Positions 1 to 8,116 of a stretch of 64,000 nucleotides of DNA are shown piece after piece. The position numbers and the translations under genes are program-made. Source of the DNA: Shewanella putrefaciens (GTDB lineage: Bacteria > Pseudomonadota > Gammaproteobacteria > Enterobacterales > Shewanellaceae); NCBI RefSeq assembly GCF_016406325.1, contig NZ_CP066370.1, forward strand, positions 744,001-808,000, written 5' to 3'. Below the pieces are notes generated by a model that saw only the letters and a list, made by a program, of their open reading frames with translations, did not search any database and had not been told where the DNA came from. Position 1 is the first letter of the stretch; every line of letters begins with the position of its first letter.

Positions 1-125
1 CTATTGGCAGCAACAATCATCCCATCATTATTACTGAGCACAACAACAGGCTTACCACGCCAATCAGGTCGGAACACTTGTTCCGCACTACAGTAAAAGC
101 TGTTGGCATCGACTAGCGCAAACAT
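1..125 (-). CDS. umuC: DNA polymerase V catalytic subunit UmuC (5' part only)
   Basis: The first 41 codons of a Y-family translesion polymerase are present; the rest runs off the left edge. The translation begins MFALVDANSFYCSAEQVF and continues to VVVLSNNDG, which is the typical UmuC/DinB palm start with the first metal-binding Asp (D6) and the YCSxE motif. The ATG follows directly on the umuD stop codon, so the two genes form one operon driven by the SOS promoter upstream of umuD. With UmuD' it would form Pol V for mutagenic lesion bypass. Confidence 0.93.
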   Translation of the reverse strand, partial: MFALVDANSFYCSAEQVFRPDWRGKPVVVLSNNDGMIVAAN

Positions 126-533
126 CTACTTTTTACTCAATACAGGACTTTTACGGTGGCAACGAATAGAACGAGTGATTACGCCTTCAATACTAAACTC
201 GTCGTATTCATGAATAATGACAGGCTGGTGTTGCTGATTAGAGGAAAGCAGTAAACGGCGGGGGATATCAATGATTTTACAGACAAACTCCCTATTTAAA
301 TTGGCTACAATGACATCGCCATTTCGCACTGTTTCATGGCGGTCAACAATGAGAATATCACCATCAAAGATACCGACATCTTGCATCGAGTCCCCTAGGG
401 CATAAGCCATAAAAGTTGAGCTTGGGTGGTCGACCAATAGCTCATCCAAGCTTAGACCAAGCTGAGTGTATTCAGCCGCAGGTGACTCAAAACCTGTAAT
501 GCCAGCACGAGCAGGAATAGGGATAACACGCAT
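126..533 (-). CDS. umuD: UmuD, SOS mutagenesis protein (S24 self-cleaving)
   Basis: A 135-residue LexA/UmuD-type S24 protein. The catalytic Ser lies in GDSM (S49) and the Lys in FVCK (K86). The region GFESPAAEY matches the E. coli UmuD sequence just after its Cys-Gly cleavage bond; here the bond would be Thr13-Gly14, so the N-terminal arm is only about 13 residues against 24 in E. coli. RecA-stimulated self-cleavage would give UmuD', which joins UmuC in Pol V. The stop codon abuts the umuC ATG. A LexA box lies 13 bp upstream of the start. No strong Shine-Dalgarno sequence is visible, but the start is supported by family length and the close promoter. Confidence 0.93.
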   Translation of the reverse strand: MRVIPIPARAGITGFESPAAEYTQLGLSLDELLVDHPSSTFMAYALGDSMQDVGIFDGDILIVDRHETVRNGDVIVANLNREFVCKIIDIPRRLLLSSNQQHQPVIIHEYDEFSIEGVITRSIRCHRKSPVLSKK

Positions 534-545
534 TGCAATGAACCA

Positions 546-591
546 CTGTTAATATATACAGTGATTATAATCGCAGAATAGCAGCTAGCAA
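546..591 (-). promoter_or_regulatory. umuDC SOS promoter with LexA box
   Basis: Positions 546-561 read CTGTTAATATATACAG, a full match to the CTGT-N8-ACAG LexA operator. On the minus strand a TATAAT (564-569) and a TTGCTA (586-591) separated by 16 bp make a good sigma-70 promoter, with the operator just downstream of the -10 box. This predicts DNA-damage induction of umuDC. Confidence 0.9.
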
Positions 592-628
592 GTAGAAACT
601 TCAAAGCTTGCGGCTGAAGTTACCGTCA

Positions 629-729
629 ATGACAATCCCTATTGTGGCGATCCTCCTTGAAATACAGAACCCACAGTGGTTGTTATTGGTAAAGATGACA
701 ATCCCTATTGTGGCGATCCTCCTTGAAAT
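629..729. repeat. 35-bp direct repeat, two copies (629-663 and 695-729)
   Basis: Two identical 35-bp copies stand 66 bp apart. Each contains ACAATCCCTATTGT, a dyad with 5-bp arms, and on the minus strand an AAGGAGG. The right copy overlaps the stop codon and last six codons of the gene at 705-1301; the left copy lies in non-coding DNA 68 bp upstream of the umuD promoter. A separate dyad (ACTTCA/TGAAGT, 598-620) sits just beside the left copy. The arrangement suggests a duplicated element end, attachment site or insertion scar at the border between umuDC and the AT-rich genes; the function is not known. Confidence 0.8.
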
Positions 730-1301
730 GGCTTTCTCCTAAAATCAGTCTTAACCTTGACTGTAGAATTAAAAAAAATATTCTCTTTTTTTTGTGGCTC
801 AGGTTCAGGAGTTTTCTCTATATTTGCCATTAATGTCTGGTTGTTATGCTCTAACGCTTTAACTTTCATCCTTTCGACTAAAAGCTCTTGCTTAAGATTT
901 TCTATCGTTGCATTCAATTCTTCTTTAGTAACCTGAAGCTCAGCCTCTTCTGCATCATTCATATTTTTATGTGGGTTATCAACAACTATTGGCTGTTCGA
1001 TAATATCAACTTCTAAAGGTACAATTAGGGCCTCATTTTTAAGTTTTCGTACAATACGCTTTAAAGATAAAATGGAATCGCGATTTCTCTCGTATTCATC
1101 AGATAAAAACTGGTTATATTCAACTAATCTTCTTAAACTGGTTGGCTTTATCTCAATTGTTCGAACGGTGCGATTACCAATTCGCTCTTCAACCAGTGCG
1201 TGAAAACGAACCCCATATAAAAATTCCAATGATTCTGGAAGTTTAAGCTTTCGTACTCCAAATTCATTTTTCAAAAATCTAGTTATTTTTTTCCGCGACA
1301 T
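705..1301 (-). CDS. Unknown coiled-coil protein of the accessory block
   Basis: I do not recognise this family. The 198-residue product starts MSRKKITRFLKNEFGVRKLK. A basic N-terminal half (about residues 1-95) is followed by a Glu/Lys-rich helical region (about 115-160) predicted to be coiled coil, then a basic C-terminal tail. An ATG six codons upstream (1319) is possible, but the internal ATG has a better spaced GGAA. The gene is AT-rich and its last codons lie inside the right 35-bp direct repeat, so its end may have been created by a recombination event. It lies in the same orientation as the RHH gene at 1405-1806, about 100 bp downstream of it. Confidence 0.6.
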   Translation of the reverse strand: MSRKKITRFLKNEFGVRKLKLPESLEFLYGVRFHALVEERIGNRTVRTIEIKPTSLRRLVEYNQFLSDEYERNRDSILSLKRIVRKLKNEALIVPLEVDIIEQPIVVDNPHKNMNDAEEAELQVTKEELNATIENLKQELLVERMKVKALEHNNQTLMANIEKTPEPEPQKKENIFFNSTVKVKTDFRRKPFQGGSPQ

Positions 1302-1404
1302 CAAAATATTCCATTCCAATTAAGATGATTAAAAAATCGATTCATCAAGTAGTCACTACTATGATACAAATTGATTTGTACTTTCAATAGCCTTCGAAGT
1401 ATTT

Positions 1405-1806
1405 TTACCGCCCTTTTAATTTAAGTGAAGTTTTTTTATTGCAATTTACTTTTTTGTATTCATCAATTAATACAATAATCAAAGTATCATATGAATCAGA
1501 ACCAAGCCTTTCCTTTAAATCGTCTAGTTGCTTTTGTGTCGATTTATTGATTGAAATCCTCCCTCGATTTTTCTCATACTTTTTATCACGACATCTTCTT
1601 AGATAATTTTCCCAAGTCTCATTTTTTACTTCCTGCATACACACAAAAAATTTCGGATAATCCTTATTAAACAGTTTACTTTTATCCACCAACAATTTCC
1701 TACACTTACGCTCAATAGTCAGTTCATTATTAGCCTTTAAAGCCTTAAACCATTCTGTCAAATGCTTATTTATATGGTCTATACTCTGTTCTCGATCAAC
1801 GGCCAT
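1405..1806 (-). CDS. Small basic protein with ribbon-helix-helix C-terminal domain
   Basis: A 133-residue product. Residues 1-80 are charged and helical. About residues 82-120 read like an RHH DNA-binding domain: GRISINKSTQKQLDDLKERL forms the strand and first helix, then a turn and a second helix YDTLIIVLIDEYKK. The overall plan (helical N-terminal part, basic linker, RHH) recalls MatP and plasmid RHH regulators, but this is only a resemblance. The start at 1806 was chosen because AAGGTGG lies 5 nt upstream; the ATG at 1815 touches that Shine-Dalgarno sequence. It could bind the dyads in the adjacent non-coding region (inference). Confidence 0.6.
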   Translation of the reverse strand: MAVDREQSIDHINKHLTEWFKALKANNELTIERKCRKLLVDKSKLFNKDYPKFFVCMQEVKNETWENYLRRCRDKKYEKNRGRISINKSTQKQLDDLKERLGSDSYDTLIIVLIDEYKKVNCNKKTSLKLKGR

Positions 1807-2343
1807 ATCATCCACCTTATTTCAAAAATGCAGTTATAAAAAATTACACACCTGAATTATCACCACCATAACTAGACTAAACCTAATCATCCAAATCGTC
1901 AGACAATTCGTCGTCCCGTCGGTTACGACTATGCTTTAATACTACAAATATATCAACGGGACGACGAATTACGAATTGTTTTATGCTCAAAAAATTTTTT
2001 GTAGCCGCAGCGAATTCAAACCTTACCTTGATGCAAAACCACTAAAGCATCGGCCCGTCGACAAAAAAACAACACGACATCAATAACACATTGTCTAATA
2101 AGGTATTTCTAGAACATTCTTATCTAAAGTGATTGTATTCATTAACACTAACCATGTCTAAAACTGAAAGCTTTCAGTTGAGTAGAAACAGCAGTAGATA
2201 GCAGTACTTAGATAGCTACACATTTAAATCTGTAAATAGATCTGTGATTGCAGAGAAAGTTGTTTCAGTGATGAAAAAGCGAATCTGTAAATCAAGAGAT
2301 CGGTAATCACCGAACACACACAGTTCTAATTAGGAGATTTACA
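1807..2343. promoter_or_regulatory. 537-bp AT-rich dyad-rich region between divergent genes (regulatory region or origin candidate)
   Basis: No gene is visible here. It contains a perfect 15-bp inverted repeat (AATTCGTCGTCCCGT at 1905-1919 and its complement at 1956-1970), an 18-bp perfect palindrome AACTGAAAGCTTTCAGTT (2162-2179), two copies of ATCTGTAAAT (2228-2237, 2283-2292), and a TCGGT-AATC-ACCGA dyad (2300-2313). It separates the leftward RHH gene from the rightward regulator/Rep pair, so it probably holds both promoters and operators, and possibly a replication origin used by the Rep-like protein (inference). Confidence 0.5.
1905..1970. repeat. Perfect 15-bp inverted repeat with 36-bp loop
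   Basis: AATTCGTCGTCCCGT at 1905-1919 pairs exactly with ACGGGACGACGAATT at 1956-1970. A further ACGAATTGT follows at 1971-1979 and can also pair with part of the left arm (ACAATTCGT), so two alternative hairpins exist. No T-run follows, which argues against a simple terminator. An operator or a nick/origin hairpin is possible. Confidence 0.7.
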
Positions 2344-3363
2344 ATGGCTATTCAACGTAAGCAAATTCATGATGCAAATGCACCAGCAACCAAACACGCT
2401 AAAAAGAAATCGAAAAAAACTAAGAAGGTGAAATCAACGTCGTTAGCTGTAGTACAAAAATGCGCTATCAATGATGATAGCTCGAGCCAGTCTTTTGCAA
2501 AATCGAAGTTAGTATCAGCATTATTCAACAATGATGACAATTTTAAATCCGCATTTGAAGGTAATTTTGAACTATCTAATGATCAAGTTAAACAGTTAAG
2601 TACTATCGTCACAACTTCGCAAACCGAGCTTAAACAAGCACTACTCATCATCTATAAAAATGAGGGTTATAAAAAACTTGGTTGTGCAGACTTTAAAGCT
2701 TACGTCAAAGAAAATCTCACCATCTCATATGACGTGGCGCTTAAACAAGTTTGGGCAGCAAAGGTAGCGTATGCAATTAACGGGATGGATGCTATTGGCT
2801 TCTATAGTGACAACTCAATGCTACCGATGAAAGACCTGTCAAACGATCAAATTGAAGAAGTGGTTGAGCATATTGAAGAAGTACACGGCGAGGAAATTAC
2901 TATCGTGGGTAAATACACCCGCAAGATAGTCGAAGCCGCTATGCGTTCGCTTGGCCTACTCCAAGAAGTTAATTCGAATAATGACCTAGATTTGGATGTA
3001 AATGATGGAGTAGAAGAAGATAGCGTTGAGCAAGACGATGATAGTCTAGATTTTGATGGTAGCGATGATGAAACTTTAGACTCTGATACAAAGCCTAAGA
3101 CATCGACTAAGCAATCATTTAGGGCTAAACACCCCAGCACAGATAAAATCAAACAAAGCAAAAGCCATCGCCAATTCCTTGAACAGTTCAATCTTAAGGC
3201 TGAGAAATGCAAAAGTAGCAAAGCCATCTTCGAGGCGTTTATTGAAACGGATGCAGGTAAAAATCAAGCTATTTTAGCAAAGGCTATTGAGTTCTTGATG
3301 AAGCAGCAAATATCAGTCATGACTTTAGAAGCAAAAGCGATTCTGGAGGCTCAAGATGAATAA
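2344..3363 (+). CDS. Plasmid/phage-type DNA-binding regulator, paired with Rep gene
   Basis: A 339-residue product with a very basic N-terminus (KKKSKKTKKVK at about 20-30). A helical region at about 95-150 (NEGYKKLGCADFKAYVKE, then TISYDVALKQVWAAKVAY) resembles the putative DNA-binding segment of plasmid and phage regulators that reads YxSxxxYxxERxxISxxxAYxxI. An acidic Asp-rich linker follows (about 215-245), then a basic helical C-terminus. AGGAG lies 7 nt before the ATG. The last 8 bp overlap the downstream Rep-like gene, so the pair is translationally coupled. The likely role is control of replication or partition; family membership is uncertain. Confidence 0.65.
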   Translation: MAIQRKQIHDANAPATKHAKKKSKKTKKVKSTSLAVVQKCAINDDSSSQSFAKSKLVSALFNNDDNFKSAFEGNFELSNDQVKQLSTIVTTSQTELKQALLIIYKNEGYKKLGCADFKAYVKENLTISYDVALKQVWAAKVAYAINGMDAIGFYSDNSMLPMKDLSNDQIEEVVEHIEEVHGEEITIVGKYTRKIVEAAMRSLGLLQEVNSNNDLDLDVNDGVEEDSVEQDDDSLDFDGSDDETLDSDTKPKTSTKQSFRAKHPSTDKIKQSKSHRQFLEQFNLKAEKCKSSKAIFEAFIETDAGKNQAILAKAIEFLMKQQISVMTLEAKAILEAQDE

Positions 3364-4384
3364 GCTCTCCAAATCCATTGAAAGTGTCCTGTTCGACAAA
3401 TTGGTGATTGTCTGCCACTGCTTAGACTTAGACCACCGTGAAACCATTGTGCTTAACCTATTCAGCATAATTGAAGCTATTGTCGGTCATGAAGGGCTTG
3501 CTCAGCCTCAGGTAATGAAGTCTTTAGGGGGCTATCGCTATTCTGTTAAGTTGCCATTACTAGAGCCGATTGATTGGGTAAGACCTGTAAATGGAGAGCC
3601 CCATTTGTTCATTCAAGTGGGTCCCTACGCTCAGAATAGGCCTTTCATTCGGTTTGAGTTTAAAGGGTTCCCACTCAATAGAGAGCACTATTATCTCGCG
3701 CGGTTATGGCTCGAAAAGATTATACCGGCCTCAGCCCATTTTCTACTAAGCAGCGAGAATATGAAGGTAACAACCCTTGATATAGCCCTTGATTTGATGG
3801 TCGATATTAATAACATTTGCGTAAATTTCGCGAGCTCGCAGACATCTGGAGTCTTCTTCGCTAAAGATGGTGGTATTGGAACGATTATATTAGGTAATAA
3901 GAAAAGTGGTTGCCGCATAACTGCTTATGATCGTACCGCAAATTGTAGGGCTAAAAACCTTCCCACAAATGACGAGCCTGAGACACGCATAGAGTCCCAA
4001 TTCAAACCCAATTGTAAATTGTTGCAACTAGATAAGTTCATAAATCATCACAGTTATCTTAAAAGGATCCAAGTGTATGATTTCTTGAAATTAAAAAAAT
4101 CACCTACTTTACACCCGCATACGCTTATGGCTATTACAGCTTACGGACTAAAGTCTGCATTACAACGCCTACCTAAGGAAGAACGGCGCAAAATGCAAAG
4201 CCAGCTAAAAGATTGTGTGCTCCTTTCTCTTGATGATAAAGCAGTGAAAGATGTAGTCACGAAAGAACTGAAAAAATTGCGTGGGTTAATGTCTGAGTAT
4301 TCACGCTCTAAATCAGTCAAAGCGCAGAAGATACGTAAGATGTTTATGGAACAATACGGTTCGATGACATCCAAGTGTGAGTAA
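3356..4384 (+). CDS. Replication initiation / relaxase-like protein (Rep_trans type)
   Basis: A 342-residue product whose central part follows the pattern of Rep_trans (PF02486) rolling-circle initiators and MobT-type relaxases: VTTLDIALDL (about 139-148), then an ITAYDR segment (about 190) and RIESQFKP (about 213-220), equivalent to the RxDxAxD, xxYDK and RIExxxK blocks of the family. The C-terminus (about 285-342) is strongly basic. It overlaps the regulator gene upstream and is followed by a hairpin and a dyad at 4464-4517. It probably nicks or initiates replication of an integrative element or integrated plasmid. The catalytic Tyr cannot be fixed by eye. Confidence 0.6.
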   Translation: MNKLSKSIESVLFDKLVIVCHCLDLDHRETIVLNLFSIIEAIVGHEGLAQPQVMKSLGGYRYSVKLPLLEPIDWVRPVNGEPHLFIQVGPYAQNRPFIRFEFKGFPLNREHYYLARLWLEKIIPASAHFLLSSENMKVTTLDIALDLMVDINNICVNFASSQTSGVFFAKDGGIGTIILGNKKSGCRITAYDRTANCRAKNLPTNDEPETRIESQFKPNCKLLQLDKFINHHSYLKRIQVYDFLKLKKSPTLHPHTLMAITAYGLKSALQRLPKEERRKMQSQLKDCVLLSLDDKAVKDVVTKELKKLRGLMSEYSRSKSVKAQKIRKMFMEQYGSMTSKCE

Positions 4385-4463
4385 GTAGGCCAACTAAAGA
4401 TATAAGGAGAGCGAGTACAGCTAAGTAGTTTCTCATTTACGTAGCCTAACCGTGTCAAAAACA

Positions 4464-4482
4464 GCGGCTGAAAAATAGCCGC
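4464..4482 (+). terminator. Hairpin after Rep-like gene
   Basis: GCGGCT and AGCCGC flank a GAAAAAT loop, 80 bp after the Rep-like stop codon. The following ATTTGTG is only weakly T-rich, so a terminator is possible but not certain. Confidence 0.4.
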
Positions 4483-4486
4483 ATTT

Positions 4487-4517
4487 GTGATACCATACGC
4501 TTACAGTGTGGTATCAC
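4487..4517. repeat. 9-bp dyad upstream of the integrase gene
   Basis: GTGATACCA (4487-4495) and TGGTATCAC (4509-4517) are perfect inverted arms around a 13-bp centre. The site lies 60 bp before the tyrosine recombinase start. It could be an operator for the integrase operon or a recombinase core site; the two cannot be told apart by eye. Confidence 0.55.
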
Positions 4518-4576
4518 TATTCCCTTCTGTTTCAATCCCCTAGCAACATATCAATCTATTCTTACTGGAGTTATCT

Positions 4577-5509
4577 ATGACTACAGCGACTGCTTATGCG
4601 CTCTATTTGAGCCGTCTTGCGCCCAACAGTCAGCGCTCGATTGCTTCGCAGATGCGCAGCATTGCACAGCTGATGGACTGGCCTGACGCGACGATAGGCA
4701 AGCAACTCAGCAACATTAACTTTCAACAAGCGATGCAGATACGCGCATTGCTAATCCACGAGCAGTGGTCGGCGCGCTCGATTAACCGTGCGATGACCGC
4801 GATTAAAAGTATCGTTAAAGTCGCGGCCTTGATGGGTGAAGCGGATATGCAGCAAGTCGCGCACATCAATAGCATCGCGAACATGAAACACGGTGCCCAT
4901 CAGGGTAATCCCCTGAGTGCAGAGCAAGTCACTAAGCTGCTCACCTTACTTTCCAAACGCCAAGACACGTATGGGCTTCGTACATTAGCTATCTTTGCGC
5001 TGTTCCTCGGAACGGGGCTGCGCCGTAGTGAGCTTGCGGCACTGACACTCGCCGATTACGACAGTGCAACGTCAACGATTAAGGTAGTAGCGGGGAAGGG
5101 CAATAAGAGCCGCATTCTGTTCTTACCCGATTGGGTTGAACAACATGTCATCGCTTGGCTCAACGTGCGCAAGATGCAATTGGGGCCACTCATTTGCCAC
5201 TGTCGCACGACTGGCATTATCGTCCATTACCGCCCCGTGAGTCGGGATGCGCTCTATCGGTTAGTCAAAGACAAGCTAGGAGATATCGGCGTAATGGGTG
5301 CATCACCCCATGATTTGCGCCGCACCTTTATTACTCGGCTACTGGAGCAAAACGTTGATATCAACACCGTGCGCCAAATGGCAGGCCATGCGGATATCAG
5401 CACCACCACTATTTATGACAAGCGTGGCGATGCATTTATGCGTGAAGCAGCAGCCACCCTGAACTATGTGTCAGCACCGAACGAACGGGGCAGGAAAACA
5501 AGATGCTAA
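4577..5509 (+). CDS. Tyrosine recombinase / integrase
   Basis: A 310-residue product with the full phage-integrase catalytic set: Arg in TGLRRSE (R149), a Lys in the beta-hairpin AGKGNKSR (K174 or K177), HDLRR (H245, R248), GHADISTTTIY with H271 and the nucleophile Y280. Residues 1-105 form the SAM-like core-binding domain. GGAG lies upstream of the ATG. It is probably the recombinase of an integrative element. Its stop codon overlaps the start of the AAA+ ATPase gene, an unusual coupling suggesting the two proteins work together. The GC content is higher than in the Rep block to the left. Confidence 0.92.
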   Translation: MTTATAYALYLSRLAPNSQRSIASQMRSIAQLMDWPDATIGKQLSNINFQQAMQIRALLIHEQWSARSINRAMTAIKSIVKVAALMGEADMQQVAHINSIANMKHGAHQGNPLSAEQVTKLLTLLSKRQDTYGLRTLAIFALFLGTGLRRSELAALTLADYDSATSTIKVVAGKGNKSRILFLPDWVEQHVIAWLNVRKMQLGPLICHCRTTGIIVHYRPVSRDALYRLVKDKLGDIGVMGASPHDLRRTFITRLLEQNVDINTVRQMAGHADISTTTIYDKRGDAFMREAAATLNYVSAPNERGRKTRC

Positions 5510-7545
5510 AGCGTGCAAAATCCCCCCGTAAATGGCGCGCCAATCATTGCCACTACCTCGCCTCACAGTTTAGTGAAGCATTGATTTTTGCCCTCATTAC
5601 CGTCGATAAGGAAGTGCCATCTTCGATACTGGGCGCAATCACAGGCGAGCAGATGGAGCCGTTTCTTCGCCTTAGCCTAGAAGATGCATCACTCAAGCTA
5701 CCAAGCAAAGACCGCGCACCGCTCAACACAGCAACGGTTAAGCATAACGCGCAGTTTCTTGGTCAGTTGTTTGGCTTAATGCCGCAGATGCAACCTGTAG
5801 TTGAGTTCTTGATTGTCATCAATGCCAATGCCGGACTCAGGGAGTTAACCGAATTCCTGATTGATGATGACTTTGATGTACTTGAACGCATGCTACAGGC
5901 TAAGGCAACCCTCGATTTAGAGGTCATCCTGTCGCAGTTGGCGGTGTTCGAGCGCTATCAACTGATTGCAGAGGCGACCTTGGATGCACCTTACAGATTG
6001 CTGTTCCCAAGCGTACTGGTATCCATTTTAGTGTCGCAGAAGTTAACGAGCGCGGTCGACTTCTTAGCCCCCATGCTCAGCAAAAGCCCCGAGGCACAAT
6101 TTAGCTTGTCGCAATTTGGGCATGTGAACACTGACTTACTGGCAAACTATCTTGCGGCCATCACTCAAAAGCCCTCGGTAGGCGTCAATATCCTGCTCTA
6201 TGGTAAAGCGGGTACAGGTAAAACTGAGCTGGCTCGGACATTGGCAAAGACGATTAAGCGCAATTTACTGGAAGTCCAAAGCCAGCAGTTAATCGAGAGC
6301 CAATACCGAAATGACAACATCGCAAAGGCAACCAGCATACGCCTTGCTCACCTGAACTTGTTACAAGGTCTACTGGCTCACAGCAATGACAGCTTGTTAC
6401 TGGTCGATGAGTGTGAAGCGTTATTCGTGCAAGCCGATGAGCAGTATTCCAAAGAACAACTGATGCAGGCGTTAGAGCAAAACCCTGTCCCTGCCATTTG
6501 GATTACCAACCATGTTGGCTTGTTAGAACCCAGCTTTATTCGCCGTTTTAAGTTGGTGATGGAAGTTCCTGTACCCGATGAACCCTTTGCCTATGCCATC
6601 AATGAGCACTTACTAACACCGCTTAAGGTATCACAGGACTATCACCTGCTACTGGCAGAAAAGCCCAATGTCACCCCCGCCATGGTTGGTAATGCTGCCC
6701 ATGTGGCGATGACACTCAAGCTCAAAGGTGCAAAGGCTGAAGTCCTTATCGATGAAGTGATTGATGCCACCTTAGAAGCCTGTGGTGAAGAAGCCCCGCC
6801 GCCAAAGTATCAAGGGGAACTGGCGTTCGATAGCAACATGGTCAACTTCAAGGGCAGTGATGATGCAGCAAGTGTGACTACCGATGATATGCTGGCCTCG
6901 ATTAATCATGCCGTTAAGCAGGCCATGCCGATTAGGGTGATGCTGAGTGGTCCCCCTGGTACGGGCAAGACAGCATGGGTACATCACTTAGCTGAAACCC
7001 ACGGCTTTGAGCTGATGCACATCAAATGCTCTGATGTACTCAGTAAGTATGTCGGGGACAGTGAGCAGAACATCGCTAGGCTCTTCAGAGAAGCACATAG
7101 ACAGCAAAAGCTGATGCTCATTGATGAAGTCGACAGCTTGCTCAGCAAACGCGATAGCGCTCAAGCGCTGCATGAAGTGCAGCTCGTCAATGAGTTGCTG
7201 TCACAGCTTGAGTGCAACACTCTACCCGTGTTCGCAGCAACCAATGCGCTTGCCAGTATTGATAGTGCGGTCATGCGCCGCTTTGATTTCAAGCTGGTGT
7301 GTGACTATTTAACGAGTGACCAACGCCAAGCGCTGTATCGGCAAGTCCTTGGGATTAAACGCCTAACCCATGAAGAAGTATCAACCCTAAACAGCCTAAA
7401 CCAATTAACGCCCGGCGACTTTGCCATCTTAGCAAGACGTCAAAGCTTTGAACCCAAGCGCGACCACCGCGCAACCGCCCTTGCGCTACTCACCACCGAG
7501 AACAGCCGCAAACAAGGGCAACCCCGTATCGGATTTATCCGCTAA
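5503..7545 (+). CDS. Dual AAA+ ATPase coupled to integrase
   Basis: A 680-residue protein. An N-terminal helical domain (about 1-215) precedes two AAA+ modules. Module 1 has Walker A GKAGTGKT (234-241) and Walker B LLLVDECEA (about 298-306), with RRFK as arginine-finger region. Module 2 has Walker A GPPGTGKT (483-490), the pore-like KYVGDSEQNI (about 515-524), Walker B LMLIDEVD (537-544), sensor-1 ATN and RRFD, and is the more canonical FtsH/Cdc48-like one. The start overlaps the integrase stop by 7 bp. A role in remodelling a recombinase or replication complex is inference; no protease domain is present. Confidence 0.85.
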   Translation: MLKRAKSPRKWRANHCHYLASQFSEALIFALITVDKEVPSSILGAITGEQMEPFLRLSLEDASLKLPSKDRAPLNTATVKHNAQFLGQLFGLMPQMQPVVEFLIVINANAGLRELTEFLIDDDFDVLERMLQAKATLDLEVILSQLAVFERYQLIAEATLDAPYRLLFPSVLVSILVSQKLTSAVDFLAPMLSKSPEAQFSLSQFGHVNTDLLANYLAAITQKPSVGVNILLYGKAGTGKTELARTLAKTIKRNLLEVQSQQLIESQYRNDNIAKATSIRLAHLNLLQGLLAHSNDSLLLVDECEALFVQADEQYSKEQLMQALEQNPVPAIWITNHVGLLEPSFIRRFKLVMEVPVPDEPFAYAINEHLLTPLKVSQDYHLLLAEKPNVTPAMVGNAAHVAMTLKLKGAKAEVLIDEVIDATLEACGEEAPPPKYQGELAFDSNMVNFKGSDDAASVTTDDMLASINHAVKQAMPIRVMLSGPPGTGKTAWVHHLAETHGFELMHIKCSDVLSKYVGDSEQNIARLFREAHRQQKLMLIDEVDSLLSKRDSAQALHEVQLVNELLSQLECNTLPVFAATNALASIDSAVMRRFDFKLVCDYLTSDQRQALYRQVLGIKRLTHEEVSTLNSLNQLTPGDFAILARRQSFEPKRDHRATALALLTTENSRKQGQPRIGFIR

Positions 7546-7567
7546 CACCCACTAAAGGAAACACACC

Positions 7568-8035
7568 ATGACCACTGTATTGAGTTCTCTCAAGGTTATC
7601 GCTCGCCCTGAAATTGCCCCTAAGCCACCTGTGCTCGGCAAACGAATGAAGTTACTCGACAAGCTAGACCAGCAATTGTCTCTGGCCGAATGCATGATTG
7701 AAGGCCGTGAATTTGAAGCCTACAAAGAGCGCTCGGTTAAAGACCCTGAGACTGGTGAGCGTAAGAAAATTCGCCGCCGTTACATCGTCCGACCTTGGTT
7801 CTATGACAGCAACGAGCACTACTACTTTGAAGTGCGGATAAGTAACAAACCCATCGAACTGGAAAAAGGCTGCCCCGCTATTGATGTGGGTGCAAAGGCC
7901 AACTTGCCAGCAGTGATTAAGGTGGTCATTGATGCCGTGGAGAAAGGCGAGTTAGACGAGCAGTTACTCGCCCCTGCACCCAAGATAGGCAAGAAGGCCA
8001 GCACCGATAAGGCCAGCTCGAAAGCCAGTAAGTGA
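7568..8035 (+). CDS. DUF6641-type protein
   Basis: A 155-residue basic protein. The block MKLLDKLDQQLSLAECMIEG, followed by a RRRYIVRPWFY segment and a strand-rich middle, resembles the plasmid/ICE-associated DUF6641 family of unknown function. The tail is Lys/Ser-rich (KKASTDKASSKASK) and probably disordered. AAAGGAAA stands before the ATG. It lies 22 bp after the AAA+ gene in the same operon. In other elements such proteins often accompany AAA+ ATPase genes (from memory, not checked). Confidence 0.6.
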   Translation: MTTVLSSLKVIARPEIAPKPPVLGKRMKLLDKLDQQLSLAECMIEGREFEAYKERSVKDPETGERKKIRRRYIVRPWFYDSNEHYYFEVRISNKPIELEKGCPAIDVGAKANLPAVIKVVIDAVEKGELDEQLLAPAPKIGKKASTDKASSKASK

Positions 8036-8069
8036 CAACTCACATCACCCACATTCCATACCAACAACA

Positions 8070-8096
8070 GGGGGACATGATGCCCCCTTTGTTTTG
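8070..8096 (+). terminator. Hairpin between DUF6641 and DUF2787 genes
   Basis: GGGGG (8070-8074) and CCCCC (8083-8087) flank ACATGATG and are followed by TTTGTTTT. It is a short rho-independent-like terminator or attenuator inside the operon. Confidence 0.5.
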
Positions 8097-8116
8097 CCAC
8101 TTTTGAGGGTTAAATA

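Noticed and set aside
2847..3227. Antisense 126-residue frame rich in Ser and Leu
   Set aside because: Lies wholly within the regulator gene on the other strand; composition (poly Ser/Leu) is the mirror of the Asp/Glu-rich coding sequence.
6772..7312. Three short frames on both strands inside the AAA+ gene
   Set aside because: They overlap conserved Walker motifs of the real gene and have no family resemblance or ribosome site.
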